From assembly GCA_027532775.1 (NCBI GenBank), contig JAPZTO010000003.1, positions 310,001 through 374,000 on the forward strand: a stretch of 64,000 nt of DNA, written 5' to 3'. The translations under genes and the position numbers were made by a program. This document shows positions 28,749-36,130 of this stretch, piece after piece (position 1 is the stretch's first letter; the number at the start of each line of letters is the position of its first letter). This DNA is from Beijerinckiaceae bacterium. Lineage in GTDB: Bacteria > Pseudomonadota > Alphaproteobacteria > Rhizobiales > Beijerinckiaceae. The notes under the pieces were generated by a model that worked only from the letters and a program-made list of their open reading frames with translations, searched no databases and had not been told where the DNA came from.

Positions 28749-29999
28749 ATGGCCGGAAAGAACGTCCCCGTTTCGCCTCTCGCTCCGAAGAAGACGCCGA
28801 AAATGCCGGCGATCGACGGCGTGGCCTTCGCCACGGCGGAAGCCGGCATCCGCTACAAGGGGCGGACGGATGTGCTGCTGGCCGTGCTGGCCCCGGGCAG
28901 CACCATGGCCGGGGTGTTCACCCGGTCAAAATGCCCGTCGGCAGCGGTCGACTGGTGCCGCCAGATCCTCCCGGGCGGCAAGGCCCGGGCGGTGATCGTC
29001 AATTCCGGCAATGCCAATGCCTTCACGGGCCTCAAGGGCCGCGACGCCGTGAAGCTGACGGCGGAGATCGGCGCGAAGGCGGTGGGCTGCACGCCGGGCG
29101 AGATCGCCATTGCCTCGACCGGGGTGATCGGCGAGCCGCTCGATGCGACGAAATTCAACGGCGTTCTGGCCGAATGTGCGTCCCGGGTGAAGGGGGATGC
29201 CTGGCTCGACGCGGCCCGGGCGATCATGACCACCGACACCTTCCCGAAAGTGGCGACGCGCAAGGCGAAGATCGACGGGGTCGAGGTGACGATTTCCGGC
29301 ATCGCCAAAGGGGCCGGCATGATCGCGCCGGACATGGCGACGATGCTCTCCTTCATCTTCACCGATGCCGCGATCGACGCCGGGGCGCTGCAGGAATGCC
29401 TGGCGAAGGGCGTGCGCGGCAGCTTCAACGCGGTGACGGTGGACAGCGACATGTCGACCTCGGACACGCTGATGCTCTTTGCCACCGGGCAGGCGGCGAA
29501 ACGCGGCCAGCAGGCGGTGACCGCGCCGGGCGATGCCCGGCTGGGCGGGTTCCGCCGCGCACTCAACGCCTTGCTGCTCGACCTCGCGGTGCAGGTCGCC
29601 CGGGATGGCGAGGGTGCGCGCAAGCTGATCGAGGTGACGGTCGAAGGCGCAACCAGCAGCCGTTCGGCCAAGCGGATCGCGATGTCCATTGCCAATTCAC
29701 CGCTGGTGAAGACGGCCGTGGCGGGCGAGGATGCGAATTGGGGCCGGGTCGTCATGGCGGTCGGCAAGGCGGGCGAACCCGCCGAACGGGACCTGCTCTC
29801 GATCCATTTCGGCCCGCATCGCGTGGCGCATCTCGGCGCGCGTGACCCCTCCTATGACGAGGCGGCGGTTTCTGCCTACATGCAGGGCGACCATATCCGG
29901 GTCAAAGCCGAGATCGGGCTCGGGCGCGGCAAGGCCACCGTCTATACCTGCGACCTGACCAAGGCCTATGTCGAGATCAACGGGGATTACCGCTCTTGA
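28749..29999 (+). CDS. argJ: bifunctional ornithine acetyltransferase / N-acetylglutamate synthase
   Basis: 416 residues. Transfers acetyl from N-acetylornithine to glutamate in the cyclic arginine pathway and may also use acetyl-CoA. The self-cleavage site and nucleophile are in [13 protein letters not shown] with Thr198, producing alpha and beta chains. [25 protein letters not shown] and [26 protein letters not shown]-type blocks are typical. Its TGA overlaps the mutT TTG start. Cytoplasmic. Confidence 0.97.
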   Translation: MAGKNVPVSPLAPKKTPKMPAIDGVAFATAEAGIRYKGRTDVLLAVLAPGSTMAGVFTRSKCPSAAVDWCRQILPGGKARAVIVNSGNANAFTGLKGRDAVKLTAEIGAKAVGCTPGEIAIASTGVIGEPLDATKFNGVLAECASRVKGDAWLDAARAIMTTDTFPKVATRKAKIDGVEVTISGIAKGAGMIAPDMATMLSFIFTDAAIDAGALQECLAKGVRGSFNAVTVDSDMSTSDTLMLFATGQAAKRGQQAVTAPGDARLGGFRRALNALLLDLAVQVARDGEGARKLIEVTVEGATSSRSAKRIAMSIANSPLVKTAVAGEDANWGRVVMAVGKAGEPAERDLLSIHFGPHRVAHLGARDPSYDEAAVSAYMQGDHIRVKAEIGLGRGKATVYTCDLTKAYVEINGDYRS

Positions 30000-30394
30000 A
30001 GCTGGTTCTCGTGGTTGCGGTCGCGCTGGTCGATGCCGACCGGCGGGTGCTGATCGCCCAGCGGCCGGCTGGCAAGAGCCTTGGCGGGCTTTGGGAATTC
30101 CCGGGCGGCAAGGTCGAGCCCGGCGAGCGCCCGGAAGAGACGCTGATCCGCGAGCTGCACGAGGAACTGGCGATCACGGTTAAGGAGCCGTGTCTCGCGC
30201 CGCTCAACTTTGCGTCGTATGCTTACCCGGACTTTCACTTGCTGATGCCATTATATGTCTGCCGCCGTTGGGAAGGAATCCCGCAGGCGGTTGAGCATCA
30301 GGCGATTCGCTGGGTGCCGCCCAACCGGCTTCGGGAATTCCCGATGCCACCGGCGGACGAGCCCCTCATCCCCTCGCTCATTGACCTGCTTTGA
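29996..30394 (+). CDS. mutT: Nudix hydrolase, 8-oxo-dGTP diphosphatase type
   Basis: 132 residues starting at a TTG that overlaps the argJ stop codon (coupled translation). The Nudix box GX5EX7REUXEEXGU is at 38-60 ([24 protein letters not shown]). [13 protein letters not shown] and [19 protein letters not shown] are typical of MutT, which removes oxidised guanine nucleotides. The argJ-mutT linkage is common in this order. Other (d)NTPs are possible substrates. Confidence 0.9.
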   Translation: MKLVLVVAVALVDADRRVLIAQRPAGKSLGGLWEFPGGKVEPGERPEETLIRELHEELAITVKEPCLAPLNFASYAYPDFHLLMPLYVCRRWEGIPQAVEHQAIRWVPPNRLREFPMPPADEPLIPSLIDLL

Positions 30395-30427
30395 GCCCGG
30401 GAAGGGCTGGACCGGCCGGAGGATGGA

Positions 30428-30604
30428 ATGAAGGCGCTCGTGAGGCGGTTTGTCGAGGATCGACAGGGCGCGACAGCCATCGAATACAGCCTGATCGCGG
30501 TGCTGCTCGCCGCAGCGCTGCTTGCGGCTTGGCCCAGCTTCTATGACGGCTTCATGGCCTCGTGGACCAATGCCGGCACGGTGATCAAGAACGCCGTCAA
30601 ATAG
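30428..30604 (+). CDS. Flp/Fap-type IVb pilin, orphan
   Basis: 58 residues: ATG at 30428, TAG at 30602. The prepilin signature is clear: a basic leader (RRFVEDRQG) cut after Gly14, then ATAIEYSLIAVLLAAALLAAW with Glu at mature position 5 and the following Tyr. It matches the Flp family that forms tight-adherence pili. No cpa/tad assembly genes or prepilin peptidase are in the window, so it must rely on machinery elsewhere or be a relict. It is 33 bp after mutT and overlaps the end of the convergent methyltransferase gene by 8 bp. Confidence 0.88.
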   Translation: MKALVRRFVEDRQGATAIEYSLIAVLLAAALLAAWPSFYDGFMASWTNAGTVIKNAVK

Positions 30605-31463
30605 GTTCTTCCGGCGCGTCCTGCGCCCGGATCCGCACCAGAGCTTCCTCCAGCCGCATGGTCCCGCTGCCGCGCCGTGCCGGCTGCTGCTGGCTTTCAT
30701 GCGGCGTCCAGCCCGAAAGCCAGATAAAGTCGAATGTGGCGCGCAGGCGCCCGTCCGGATCGGCAAAGCGTTCTGCGTAGAGCGCCGCCGCCCGCAGCAG
30801 AATGGCGCGGGTCAGCGGCGGCTGGCCGGGGCGGACCAGCGGCAGGGCGGTGGCGCCCATCGCCCGCAGGTCACGCACGAGATCGAACATCGTGGCGTAG
30901 CGCAGGGTAACCCGGTCGAGATCGGCGACCGGCAGTGCGAATCCCGCGCGCTGGAGCAACTGGCCGGCGCTGCGCACATCGACCATCGGGAAGACACGCA
31001 GGCCCGCCGCGCCGCGGATCTCGCTCTCCGCCACCATCAGGCATTCGCGCAGTTCGTGCAGCGTGTCGCCACCGGGAAAGGTCGCGACCAGCAGACCGTC
31101 CGGCTTCAGCAGGGCGCGGATGCGGGCGAGCAGGCCCGGAAGGTCATTCACGCGGTGGAAGACATGGGCCGAAACCACCAGCGGCAGGTTGCCGGGCACG
31201 GCGCCGTCGTCGAGCAGCGCCTCCGGACTGGCGGTGGCGAGATTGCGCGCGCGGCCCGCACGGGCGAGCCATTCTGCGAGGAAGCCACCGGGCGTGCCGA
31301 GATCGAGCCCGCCATCGAAATCCCGCAGGACAGGGGCCAAACGGTCGAGCAGATCTTCTGCGCTGCGTTCGAGCAGGAAGGCCTCGGCGCCGAGGCTCTG
31401 CGCCCGTGCCAAGGCCAGACCGGCCTTGACGGGATCGAAGAGTTCGGGAACGCTCATGGCCAT
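30597..31463 (-). CDS. methyltransferase-domain protein, NDUFAF5-like
   Basis: 288 residues from the ATG at 31463. A class I SAM fold with LDLGTPGGFLAEWL as a loose motif I, then LVVSAHVFHRVNDLPGLLARIRALLKPDGLLVATFPGGDTLHELRECL, a stretch shared with BioC-like proteins and with mitochondrial NDUFAF5, which acts in complex I assembly as an arginine hydroxylase. DVRSAGQLLQRAGFALPVADLDRVTLRY follows. No biotin genes are nearby, so a NDUFAF5-type role is more likely than BioC. Divergent from comF. Confidence 0.78.
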   Translation of the reverse strand: MAMSVPELFDPVKAGLALARAQSLGAEAFLLERSAEDLLDRLAPVLRDFDGGLDLGTPGGFLAEWLARAGRARNLATASPEALLDDGAVPGNLPLVVSAHVFHRVNDLPGLLARIRALLKPDGLLVATFPGGDTLHELRECLMVAESEIRGAAGLRVFPMVDVRSAGQLLQRAGFALPVADLDRVTLRYATMFDLVRDLRAMGATALPLVRPGQPPLTRAILLRAAALYAERFADPDGRLRATFDFIWLSGWTPHESQQQPARRGSGTMRLEEALVRIRAQDAPEEPI

Positions 31464-31509
31464 ATTCTGATCCTTTTCCAGCGTCGGCTGACGGCGCGAT
31501 AGCATAGAG

Positions 31510-32277
31510 ATGATGCCGTTTCTTTCCTTTTTGCAGGGCGCTGTCCATCGCGGTGCCCGCGCTGTCGCCGATTTCCTGCTGCCGCCGCAATGCGTCCTCT
31601 GTCAGGCGGCAACGGCGGATCCCGGCGGGCTCTGCGCGGAATGCTGGGGCATGATGGCCTTCATCCATGAACCGGTCTGCCAGCGGCTCGGAACCCCTTT
31701 CGCCGTGGATTTCGGGGCGGAGATGCTCTCGCCCGCCGCCATGGCCGATCCGCCGGCCTTCGACCGGGGGCGGGCAGCGCTTCGCCATAGCGGTGCCGCG
31801 CGGCAGTTGGTCTCGCGGCTCAAATATGGCGAGCGGCTCGACCTCGCGCCGCTGATGGCGCGGCTGATGGTCGCCGCCGGCCGGCCGATCCTCGCCGATG
31901 CCACCGTTCTGGTGCCGGTGCCGCTGCATCGCGGGCGGCTCTGGCGCCGGCGCTACAACCAGGCGGCGTCACTCGCCCGGGAGATCGGCAAGCTGACTGG
32001 ACTGCCGGTCATCGATGACGCGCTGATCCGTCGCCGCGCCACCGCGCCGCAGGTCGGCCTGCGGCGGACCGAACGGCAGGGCAATGTCAGCGGTGCCTTC
32101 GCCGTCAGCCCGGATGGCGCGCGGCGCCTCGCCGGCCATCGCGTGGTTGTGATCGATGATGTGCGGACGACGGGTGCAACGCTCAATGCCTGTGCCCATA
32201 TCTTGCGAAAGGCCGGCGCCCGGCGCATTGATGTGCTGACCTTTTCGCTTGTCACCGGCAGCGAGGTGCTGCCCTGA
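31510..32277 (+). CDS. comF: ComF family phosphoribosyltransferase-like protein
   Basis: 255 residues; the start is ATG at 31510 or the next codon at 31513. An N-terminal zinc ribbon (PPQCVLCQ then GGLCAECW) precedes a type I phosphoribosyltransferase fold with the PRPP loop HRVVVIDDVRTTGATL. ComF proteins take part in DNA uptake and replication-related processes; the biochemical activity is uncertain. It leads the conserved run comF-grxC-nit-DUF1178, the next gene starting 8 bp after its stop. Confidence 0.93.
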   Translation: MMPFLSFLQGAVHRGARAVADFLLPPQCVLCQAATADPGGLCAECWGMMAFIHEPVCQRLGTPFAVDFGAEMLSPAAMADPPAFDRGRAALRHSGAARQLVSRLKYGERLDLAPLMARLMVAAGRPILADATVLVPVPLHRGRLWRRRYNQAASLAREIGKLTGLPVIDDALIRRRATAPQVGLRRTERQGNVSGAFAVSPDGARRLAGHRVVVIDDVRTTGATLNACAHILRKAGARRIDVLTFSLVTGSEVLP

Positions 32278-32285
32278 GGAATGAG

Positions 32286-32555
32286 ATGGCTGAAGTCATT
32301 GTCTATTCGAAGGCCTATTGCCCGTATTGCGATGCTGCCAAGGCCCTGCTGCGGCAGAAGGGCGTGACATACCGGGAGATCGATCTCACGCGGGACCCGG
32401 CGGGCCAGCGGGCCATGGCCCAGAAGGCGAATGGCCGGTCGACCGTGCCGCAGATCTTCATTGACGGGTTCCATGTCGGGGGCTGCGATGATCTCCATGC
32501 GCTGGATTCGCGCGGCGGGCTCGACCCGCTCCTCGCCGGGAAAGGAGCCAACTGA
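32286..32555 (+). CDS. grxC: glutaredoxin 3
   Basis: 89 residues, full glutaredoxin length. The dithiol active site CPYC is in KAYCPYCDAAKALL, the cis-proline in STVPQIFIDG and the glutathione-binding GGCDDLHAL near the end. Uses glutathione to reduce disulfides in the cytoplasm. Its TGA overlaps the ATG of the nitrilase-family gene. Confidence 0.97.
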   Translation: MAEVIVYSKAYCPYCDAAKALLRQKGVTYREIDLTRDPAGQRAMAQKANGRSTVPQIFIDGFHVGGCDDLHALDSRGGLDPLLAGKGAN

Positions 32556-33406
32556 TGAGCCGCATCCTCGCTGCCGTGCTGCAGATGCGCACCGGGCGCG
32601 ATGTTGCCCGGAACATCGATGACCTCATCGGCCTTGCGAGCGATGCTGCCGCTCAGGGCGCACGGTTCCTGCAATCGCCGGAAATGTCGAATATCCTCGA
32701 ACGCGACCGGGCTCGGCTGTTCGAGGTGGTCCGGCCCGAAGAGGAGGATCCGATGCTGGCGGCCGCGCGCGATTTCGCGCGGCGCTATTCCGTGTCGTTC
32801 CATCTGGGCTCGATCGCGGTGAAATCGGGCGACCGGCTGGCCAATCGCGGCTTCCTGATCGATGCCGAGGGCGAGATCACCGCGCGCTACGGCAAGATGC
32901 ATCTGTTCGATGTCGACCTGCCCAATGGCGAGAGCTGGCGCGAAAGCGCGACGTATCAGGCCGGCGATTGCGCCGTGCTGGCCCCGGCGGCGGGCGCCGT
33001 CATTGGCATGGGCATCTGCTACGATCTCCGCTTCCCGGCCCTGTTCCATGCGCTGGCGAAGGAGGGCGCTGATATCCTGACGGCGCCGGCCTGTTTCACC
33101 CGCCAGACGGGTGAGGCTCATTGGCAGGTGTTGCAGCGCGCACGGGCGATCGAGACCGGCTCCTACATGATCTCGGCGGCGCAAGGCGGCCGGCACGAGG
33201 ATGGCCGCGAGAGTTATGGCCATTCGATCATTGTCGATCCCTGGGGCCGCGTGCTGGCCGAGGGCGACGACGCGCCGGGCATCTTCCTGGCGGAAATCGA
33301 TCTCGAGCGCGTGCGCGAGGCGCGGGCCCGGATCCCGGCGCTCCGCCATGCGCGGGCGATCACCGTCTCGCGGCAGGGGTTCCTCGCGGAGCAGGCGGCC
33401 GAATGA
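32555..33406 (+). CDS. carbon-nitrogen hydrolase (nitrilase superfamily, Nit-like)
   Basis: 283 residues. The Glu-Lys-Cys triad is visible: Glu43 (SPEMSN), Lys114 (YGKMHLFDVD) and Cys155 (GICYDLRFP). The sequence around these matches Nit1/Nit2-like proteins, several of which hydrolyse deaminated glutathione formed by transaminase side reactions; the neighbouring glutaredoxin fits. Omega-amidase activity is the alternative. Cytoplasmic. Its stop overlaps the DUF1178 start (ATGA). Confidence 0.93.
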   Translation: MSRILAAVLQMRTGRDVARNIDDLIGLASDAAAQGARFLQSPEMSNILERDRARLFEVVRPEEEDPMLAAARDFARRYSVSFHLGSIAVKSGDRLANRGFLIDAEGEITARYGKMHLFDVDLPNGESWRESATYQAGDCAVLAPAAGAVIGMGICYDLRFPALFHALAKEGADILTAPACFTRQTGEAHWQVLQRARAIETGSYMISAAQGGRHEDGRESYGHSIIVDPWGRVLAEGDDAPGIFLAEIDLERVREARARIPALRHARAITVSRQGFLAEQAAE

Positions 33407-33831
33407 TCCGCTACGCCCTCATCTGCGATGCGGGCCATGCTTTCGAGAGCTGGTTCCGCGACAGCGAGAGTTTCGACCGGCAGGTCAGGCGCGGGCAGGT
33501 GAATTGCCCGACCTGCCAGTCCGCACGCATCTCCAAGCAGATCATGGCGCCGGCTGTCGCCACCCGGAAGGAAGAAGCCGGCCAGCCCATGGTGATGCCG
33601 GCGGCGCCCGATGCCGAGATCCGGCAGATGCTCCGCGCCCTGCGCGAACAGATCGAGGCCAATGCCGAGCATGTCGGCCCGCGTTTCGCCGAGGAAGCGC
33701 GCAAGATCCATTACGGCGAGACCGAGGAACGCGCGATCTACGGCACCACCTCGATCAAGGAAGCGGCGGCCCTGCATGAGGAAGGCATCGAGGTGATGCC
33801 GATCCCCGTCCTGCCGGATGACCGGAACTAG
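33403..33831 (+). CDS. DUF1178 family protein
   Basis: 142 residues starting at the ATG overlapping the nitrilase stop. Small, with an N-terminal zinc-ribbon-like part (MIRYALICDAGHAFESWF then VNCPTCQSARISKQIMAP; Cys pairs CDAGH and CPTC) and a conserved C-terminal helix-rich half ending VMPIPVLPDD. The family is almost always linked to the nitrilase gene in alphaproteobacteria, but its function is unknown. Last gene of the comF-grxC-nit-DUF1178 run; ubiG faces it. Confidence 0.92.
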   Translation: MIRYALICDAGHAFESWFRDSESFDRQVRRGQVNCPTCQSARISKQIMAPAVATRKEEAGQPMVMPAAPDAEIRQMLRALREQIEANAEHVGPRFAEEARKIHYGETEERAIYGTTSIKEAAALHEEGIEVMPIPVLPDDRN

Positions 33832-33849
33832 AACCGGGCCGGCAAGGGA

Positions 33850-34608
33850 TCAGGCGCCGGGCTTCACGGCCACGGCGAGATAGTTCACGTCGCAATCCTC
33901 CGAAAGCTGCCAGGCCCCGGTCAGCGGCTGGAAGACCATGCCGCTGCGTGTCGTCGGCGTCAGTCCGGCGGCGATGAAATGCGTGTCGAGCTCGTCAGGG
34001 GTCACGAAGCGCTTCCAGTCATGCGTGCCGCGTGGCAGCCAGCGCAGGACATATTCCGCGCCCACAATGGCGAGACCCCAGGATTTCAGCGTGCGGTTCA
34101 GCGTCGAGGCGACGAGGATGCCGCCCGGCCGGAGATGCCGCGCTGCCGCCTGCATGAAGGCCTCGACATCCGGCACATGCTCGACCACCTCGAGCATGGT
34201 GATGACATCGAACGGTGCGTCGGGTTCGAGCGCCTCGACCGGCAGGGCGCGGTATTCGATGGAGAGGCCGCCCGCTTCGGCATGCTGGCGGGCGACGCGG
34301 ATATTGTCCTCGGCAAGGTCGAGCCCGGTCACCATGAAGCCCATCCGCGCCATCGGCTCGGCGACCAGCCCGGCACCACAGCCGAGATCGAGCAGGCTGA
34401 GGCCGGAAAAGGCGTCGAGCGCCCGGGTATCCCGGCCGAAATGCGTCGCGAGTACCCGGCGCAGGAAGGTCAGCCGGGTCGGGTTCAGCCGGTGCAGCGG
34501 CTTCATCGGCCCGTTGGGGTCCCACCATGTCTCGGCCAGCGCGTTGAAACGGCCGATCTCGGCGGGATCGAGATTTCCGGCATCGACAGAAGCGGCGCGG
34601 TCAGGCAT
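33850..34608 (-). CDS. ubiG: ubiquinone biosynthesis O-methyltransferase
   Basis: 252 residues from the ATG at 34608. Performs both O-methylations of the ubiquinone ring. NLDPAEIGRFNALAETWWDPNGPMKPLHRLNPTRL is the UbiG hallmark, LLDLGCGAGLVAEPMARMG motif I, and EVVEHVPD plus NRTLKSWGLAIVGAEYVLRWLPRGTHDW complete the family pattern. Cytoplasmic, membrane-associated. Divergent from lysC; 126 bp separates the starts. Confidence 0.96.
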   Translation of the reverse strand: MPDRAASVDAGNLDPAEIGRFNALAETWWDPNGPMKPLHRLNPTRLTFLRRVLATHFGRDTRALDAFSGLSLLDLGCGAGLVAEPMARMGFMVTGLDLAEDNIRVARQHAEAGGLSIEYRALPVEALEPDAPFDVITMLEVVEHVPDVEAFMQAAARHLRPGGILVASTLNRTLKSWGLAIVGAEYVLRWLPRGTHDWKRFVTPDELDTHFIAAGLTPTTRSGMVFQPLTGAWQLSEDCDVNYLAVAVKPGA

Positions 34609-34689
34609 GGGAAACTCCGTCCGGCGAAAGGCCTGATTGACCGATCTGCCGCCCCCTTCTATACGCGCGCGGTCCGGAATTTCCACCCT

Positions 34690-34710
34690 CGGGGGTTGTC
34701 ATCACCCCCG
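34690..34710 (+). promoter_or_regulatory. G/C-rich hairpin just before lysC
   Basis: CGGGGGT and ACCCCCG form a 7-bp stem with a 7-nt loop, 24 nt before the GTG start of lysC. No T-run follows. It could mask or expose the ribosome site, or be an attenuator; it does not match the known lysine riboswitch. Confidence 0.4.
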
Positions 34711-34734
34711 CAAGATCCCGAAGGCGAGTGTCCC

Positions 34735-35985
34735 GTGTCCTCATCCCGTCCCCGGCTCGTCATGAAGTTTGGCGGCACGTCCGTCGCCAATGTCGAGCGC
34801 ATCAAGAACGTGGCCCAGCATGTGAAGCGGGAAATCGAGGCCGGCTACGACGTCGCCGTCGTGGTTTCCGCCATGTCGGGCAAGACGAACGAACTTGTCG
34901 GCTGGTGCAAGGAGGCAGCGCCGTTGCATGATCCGCGCGAATATGACGCGGTGGTCGCCAGCGGCGAGCAGGTCACGACGGGGCTTCTCGCCATCGCGTT
35001 GCAGGCGATCGGCATCAAGGCCCGGTCCTGGCAGGGCTGGCAGGTGCCGTTCGAGACCGACGATGCGCATGGTTCGGCCCGGATCAAGGCCATTGACGGG
35101 ACGCGGATGCTGGACTCCTTCGCCCGCGACCGCGAGGTTGCCGTGGTGGCCGGGTTCCAGGGCATCCATGCCCCGTCAGGCCGCCTGACGACGCTCGGCC
35201 GTGGCGGTTCGGATACCAGTGCCGTCGCGCTGGCGGCGGCCCTGCAGGCCGAGCGCTGCGACATCTACACCGACGTGGACGGTGTCTACACCACAGATCC
35301 GCGCATCGTCAGCAAGGCCCGCCGGCTGGACCGCGTGGCCTTCGAGGAAATGCTGGAAATGGCCTCGCTCGGGGCCAAGGTCCTGCAGGTTCGCTCGGTC
35401 GAGCTGGCGATGGTGCATAATGTCCGGACTTTCGTCCGGTCGAGCTTCGACAATCCCGCCCAGCCGATGCCGGGCACCCTGATCTGCGCCGAGGAAGACA
35501 TCATGGAACAGCCTGTCGTCACGGGTATCGCCTATTCGAAGGATGAAGCACAGATCACGCTGCGCGAGGTGGCGGACAAGCCGGGCGTCGCCGCTGCGGT
35601 TTTCGAGCCGCTGGCTGCGGCCTCGATCGTGGTCGACATGATCGTCCAGAATGTCTCGGCCGACGGTGCGACGACCGATATCACCTTCACGGTGCCCTCG
35701 GCCGATTATGCCCGGGCGATGGATGTGATCGAGAAGCGCAAGGCCGAGATCGGCTACAAGCTGGTCCAGAGCGCGCAGGAAGTCGCGAAGATCTCCGCGA
35801 TCGGCGTCGGCATGCGCAGCCATGCGGGCGTTGCTGCCAAGGCCTTCAAGGCGCTGGCCGAGCGCGGCATCAATATCCGCGCGATCACGACCAGCGAGAT
35901 CAAGTTCTCGGTGCTGATCGACGTGGCCTATACCGAGCTGGCCGTGCGCACGCTGCATTCGCTCTACGGGCTGGATGCCGCCTGA
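34735..35985 (+). CDS. lysC: aspartate kinase
   Basis: 416 residues from the GTG at 34735 (MSSSRPRLVMKFGGTSVANV when read as Met). First step of the aspartate family pathway (lysine, threonine, methionine). KFGGTSVAN and the TLGRGGSDTSAVALAAAL block are the kinase signatures; two ACT domains at the C-terminus (about residues 265-410) provide feedback sites. The hairpin just upstream and the separate location from dap genes suggest its own control. An imperfect hairpin follows the gene. Confidence 0.97.
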   Translation: MSSSRPRLVMKFGGTSVANVERIKNVAQHVKREIEAGYDVAVVVSAMSGKTNELVGWCKEAAPLHDPREYDAVVASGEQVTTGLLAIALQAIGIKARSWQGWQVPFETDDAHGSARIKAIDGTRMLDSFARDREVAVVAGFQGIHAPSGRLTTLGRGGSDTSAVALAAALQAERCDIYTDVDGVYTTDPRIVSKARRLDRVAFEEMLEMASLGAKVLQVRSVELAMVHNVRTFVRSSFDNPAQPMPGTLICAEEDIMEQPVVTGIAYSKDEAQITLREVADKPGVAAAVFEPLAAASIVVDMIVQNVSADGATTDITFTVPSADYARAMDVIEKRKAEIGYKLVQSAQEVAKISAIGVGMRSHAGVAAKAFKALAERGINIRAITTSEIKFSVLIDVAYTELAVRTLHSLYGLDAA

Positions 35986-35992
35986 ACGCGGC

Positions 35993-36020
35993 GGGAAAGG
36001 CCGGCTTTGTGGCTTTTCCC
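35993..36020 (+). terminator. hairpin after lysC
   Basis: GGGAAAGGCC and GGCTTTTCCC pair over 10 positions with one G-T, 8-nt loop, 8 bp after the lysC stop. There is no T-run, so it may be a stem that stops exonucleases rather than a strong terminator. Confidence 0.45.
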
Positions 36021-36130
36021 ACGCAGGAAAGGCATGACTTGCGCTCTGGCCCTGCGGCATTGTAGCAGGGAAAGGGAATGGTTCGGATTCCGGGTTCCCC
36101 CGTCAGGCTCGAGCATAAGGATAACGGTTG

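Noticed and set aside
34609-34734. Lysine riboswitch before lysC
   Set aside because: Only one hairpin fits in 126 bp; the lysine riboswitch is larger with five helices.
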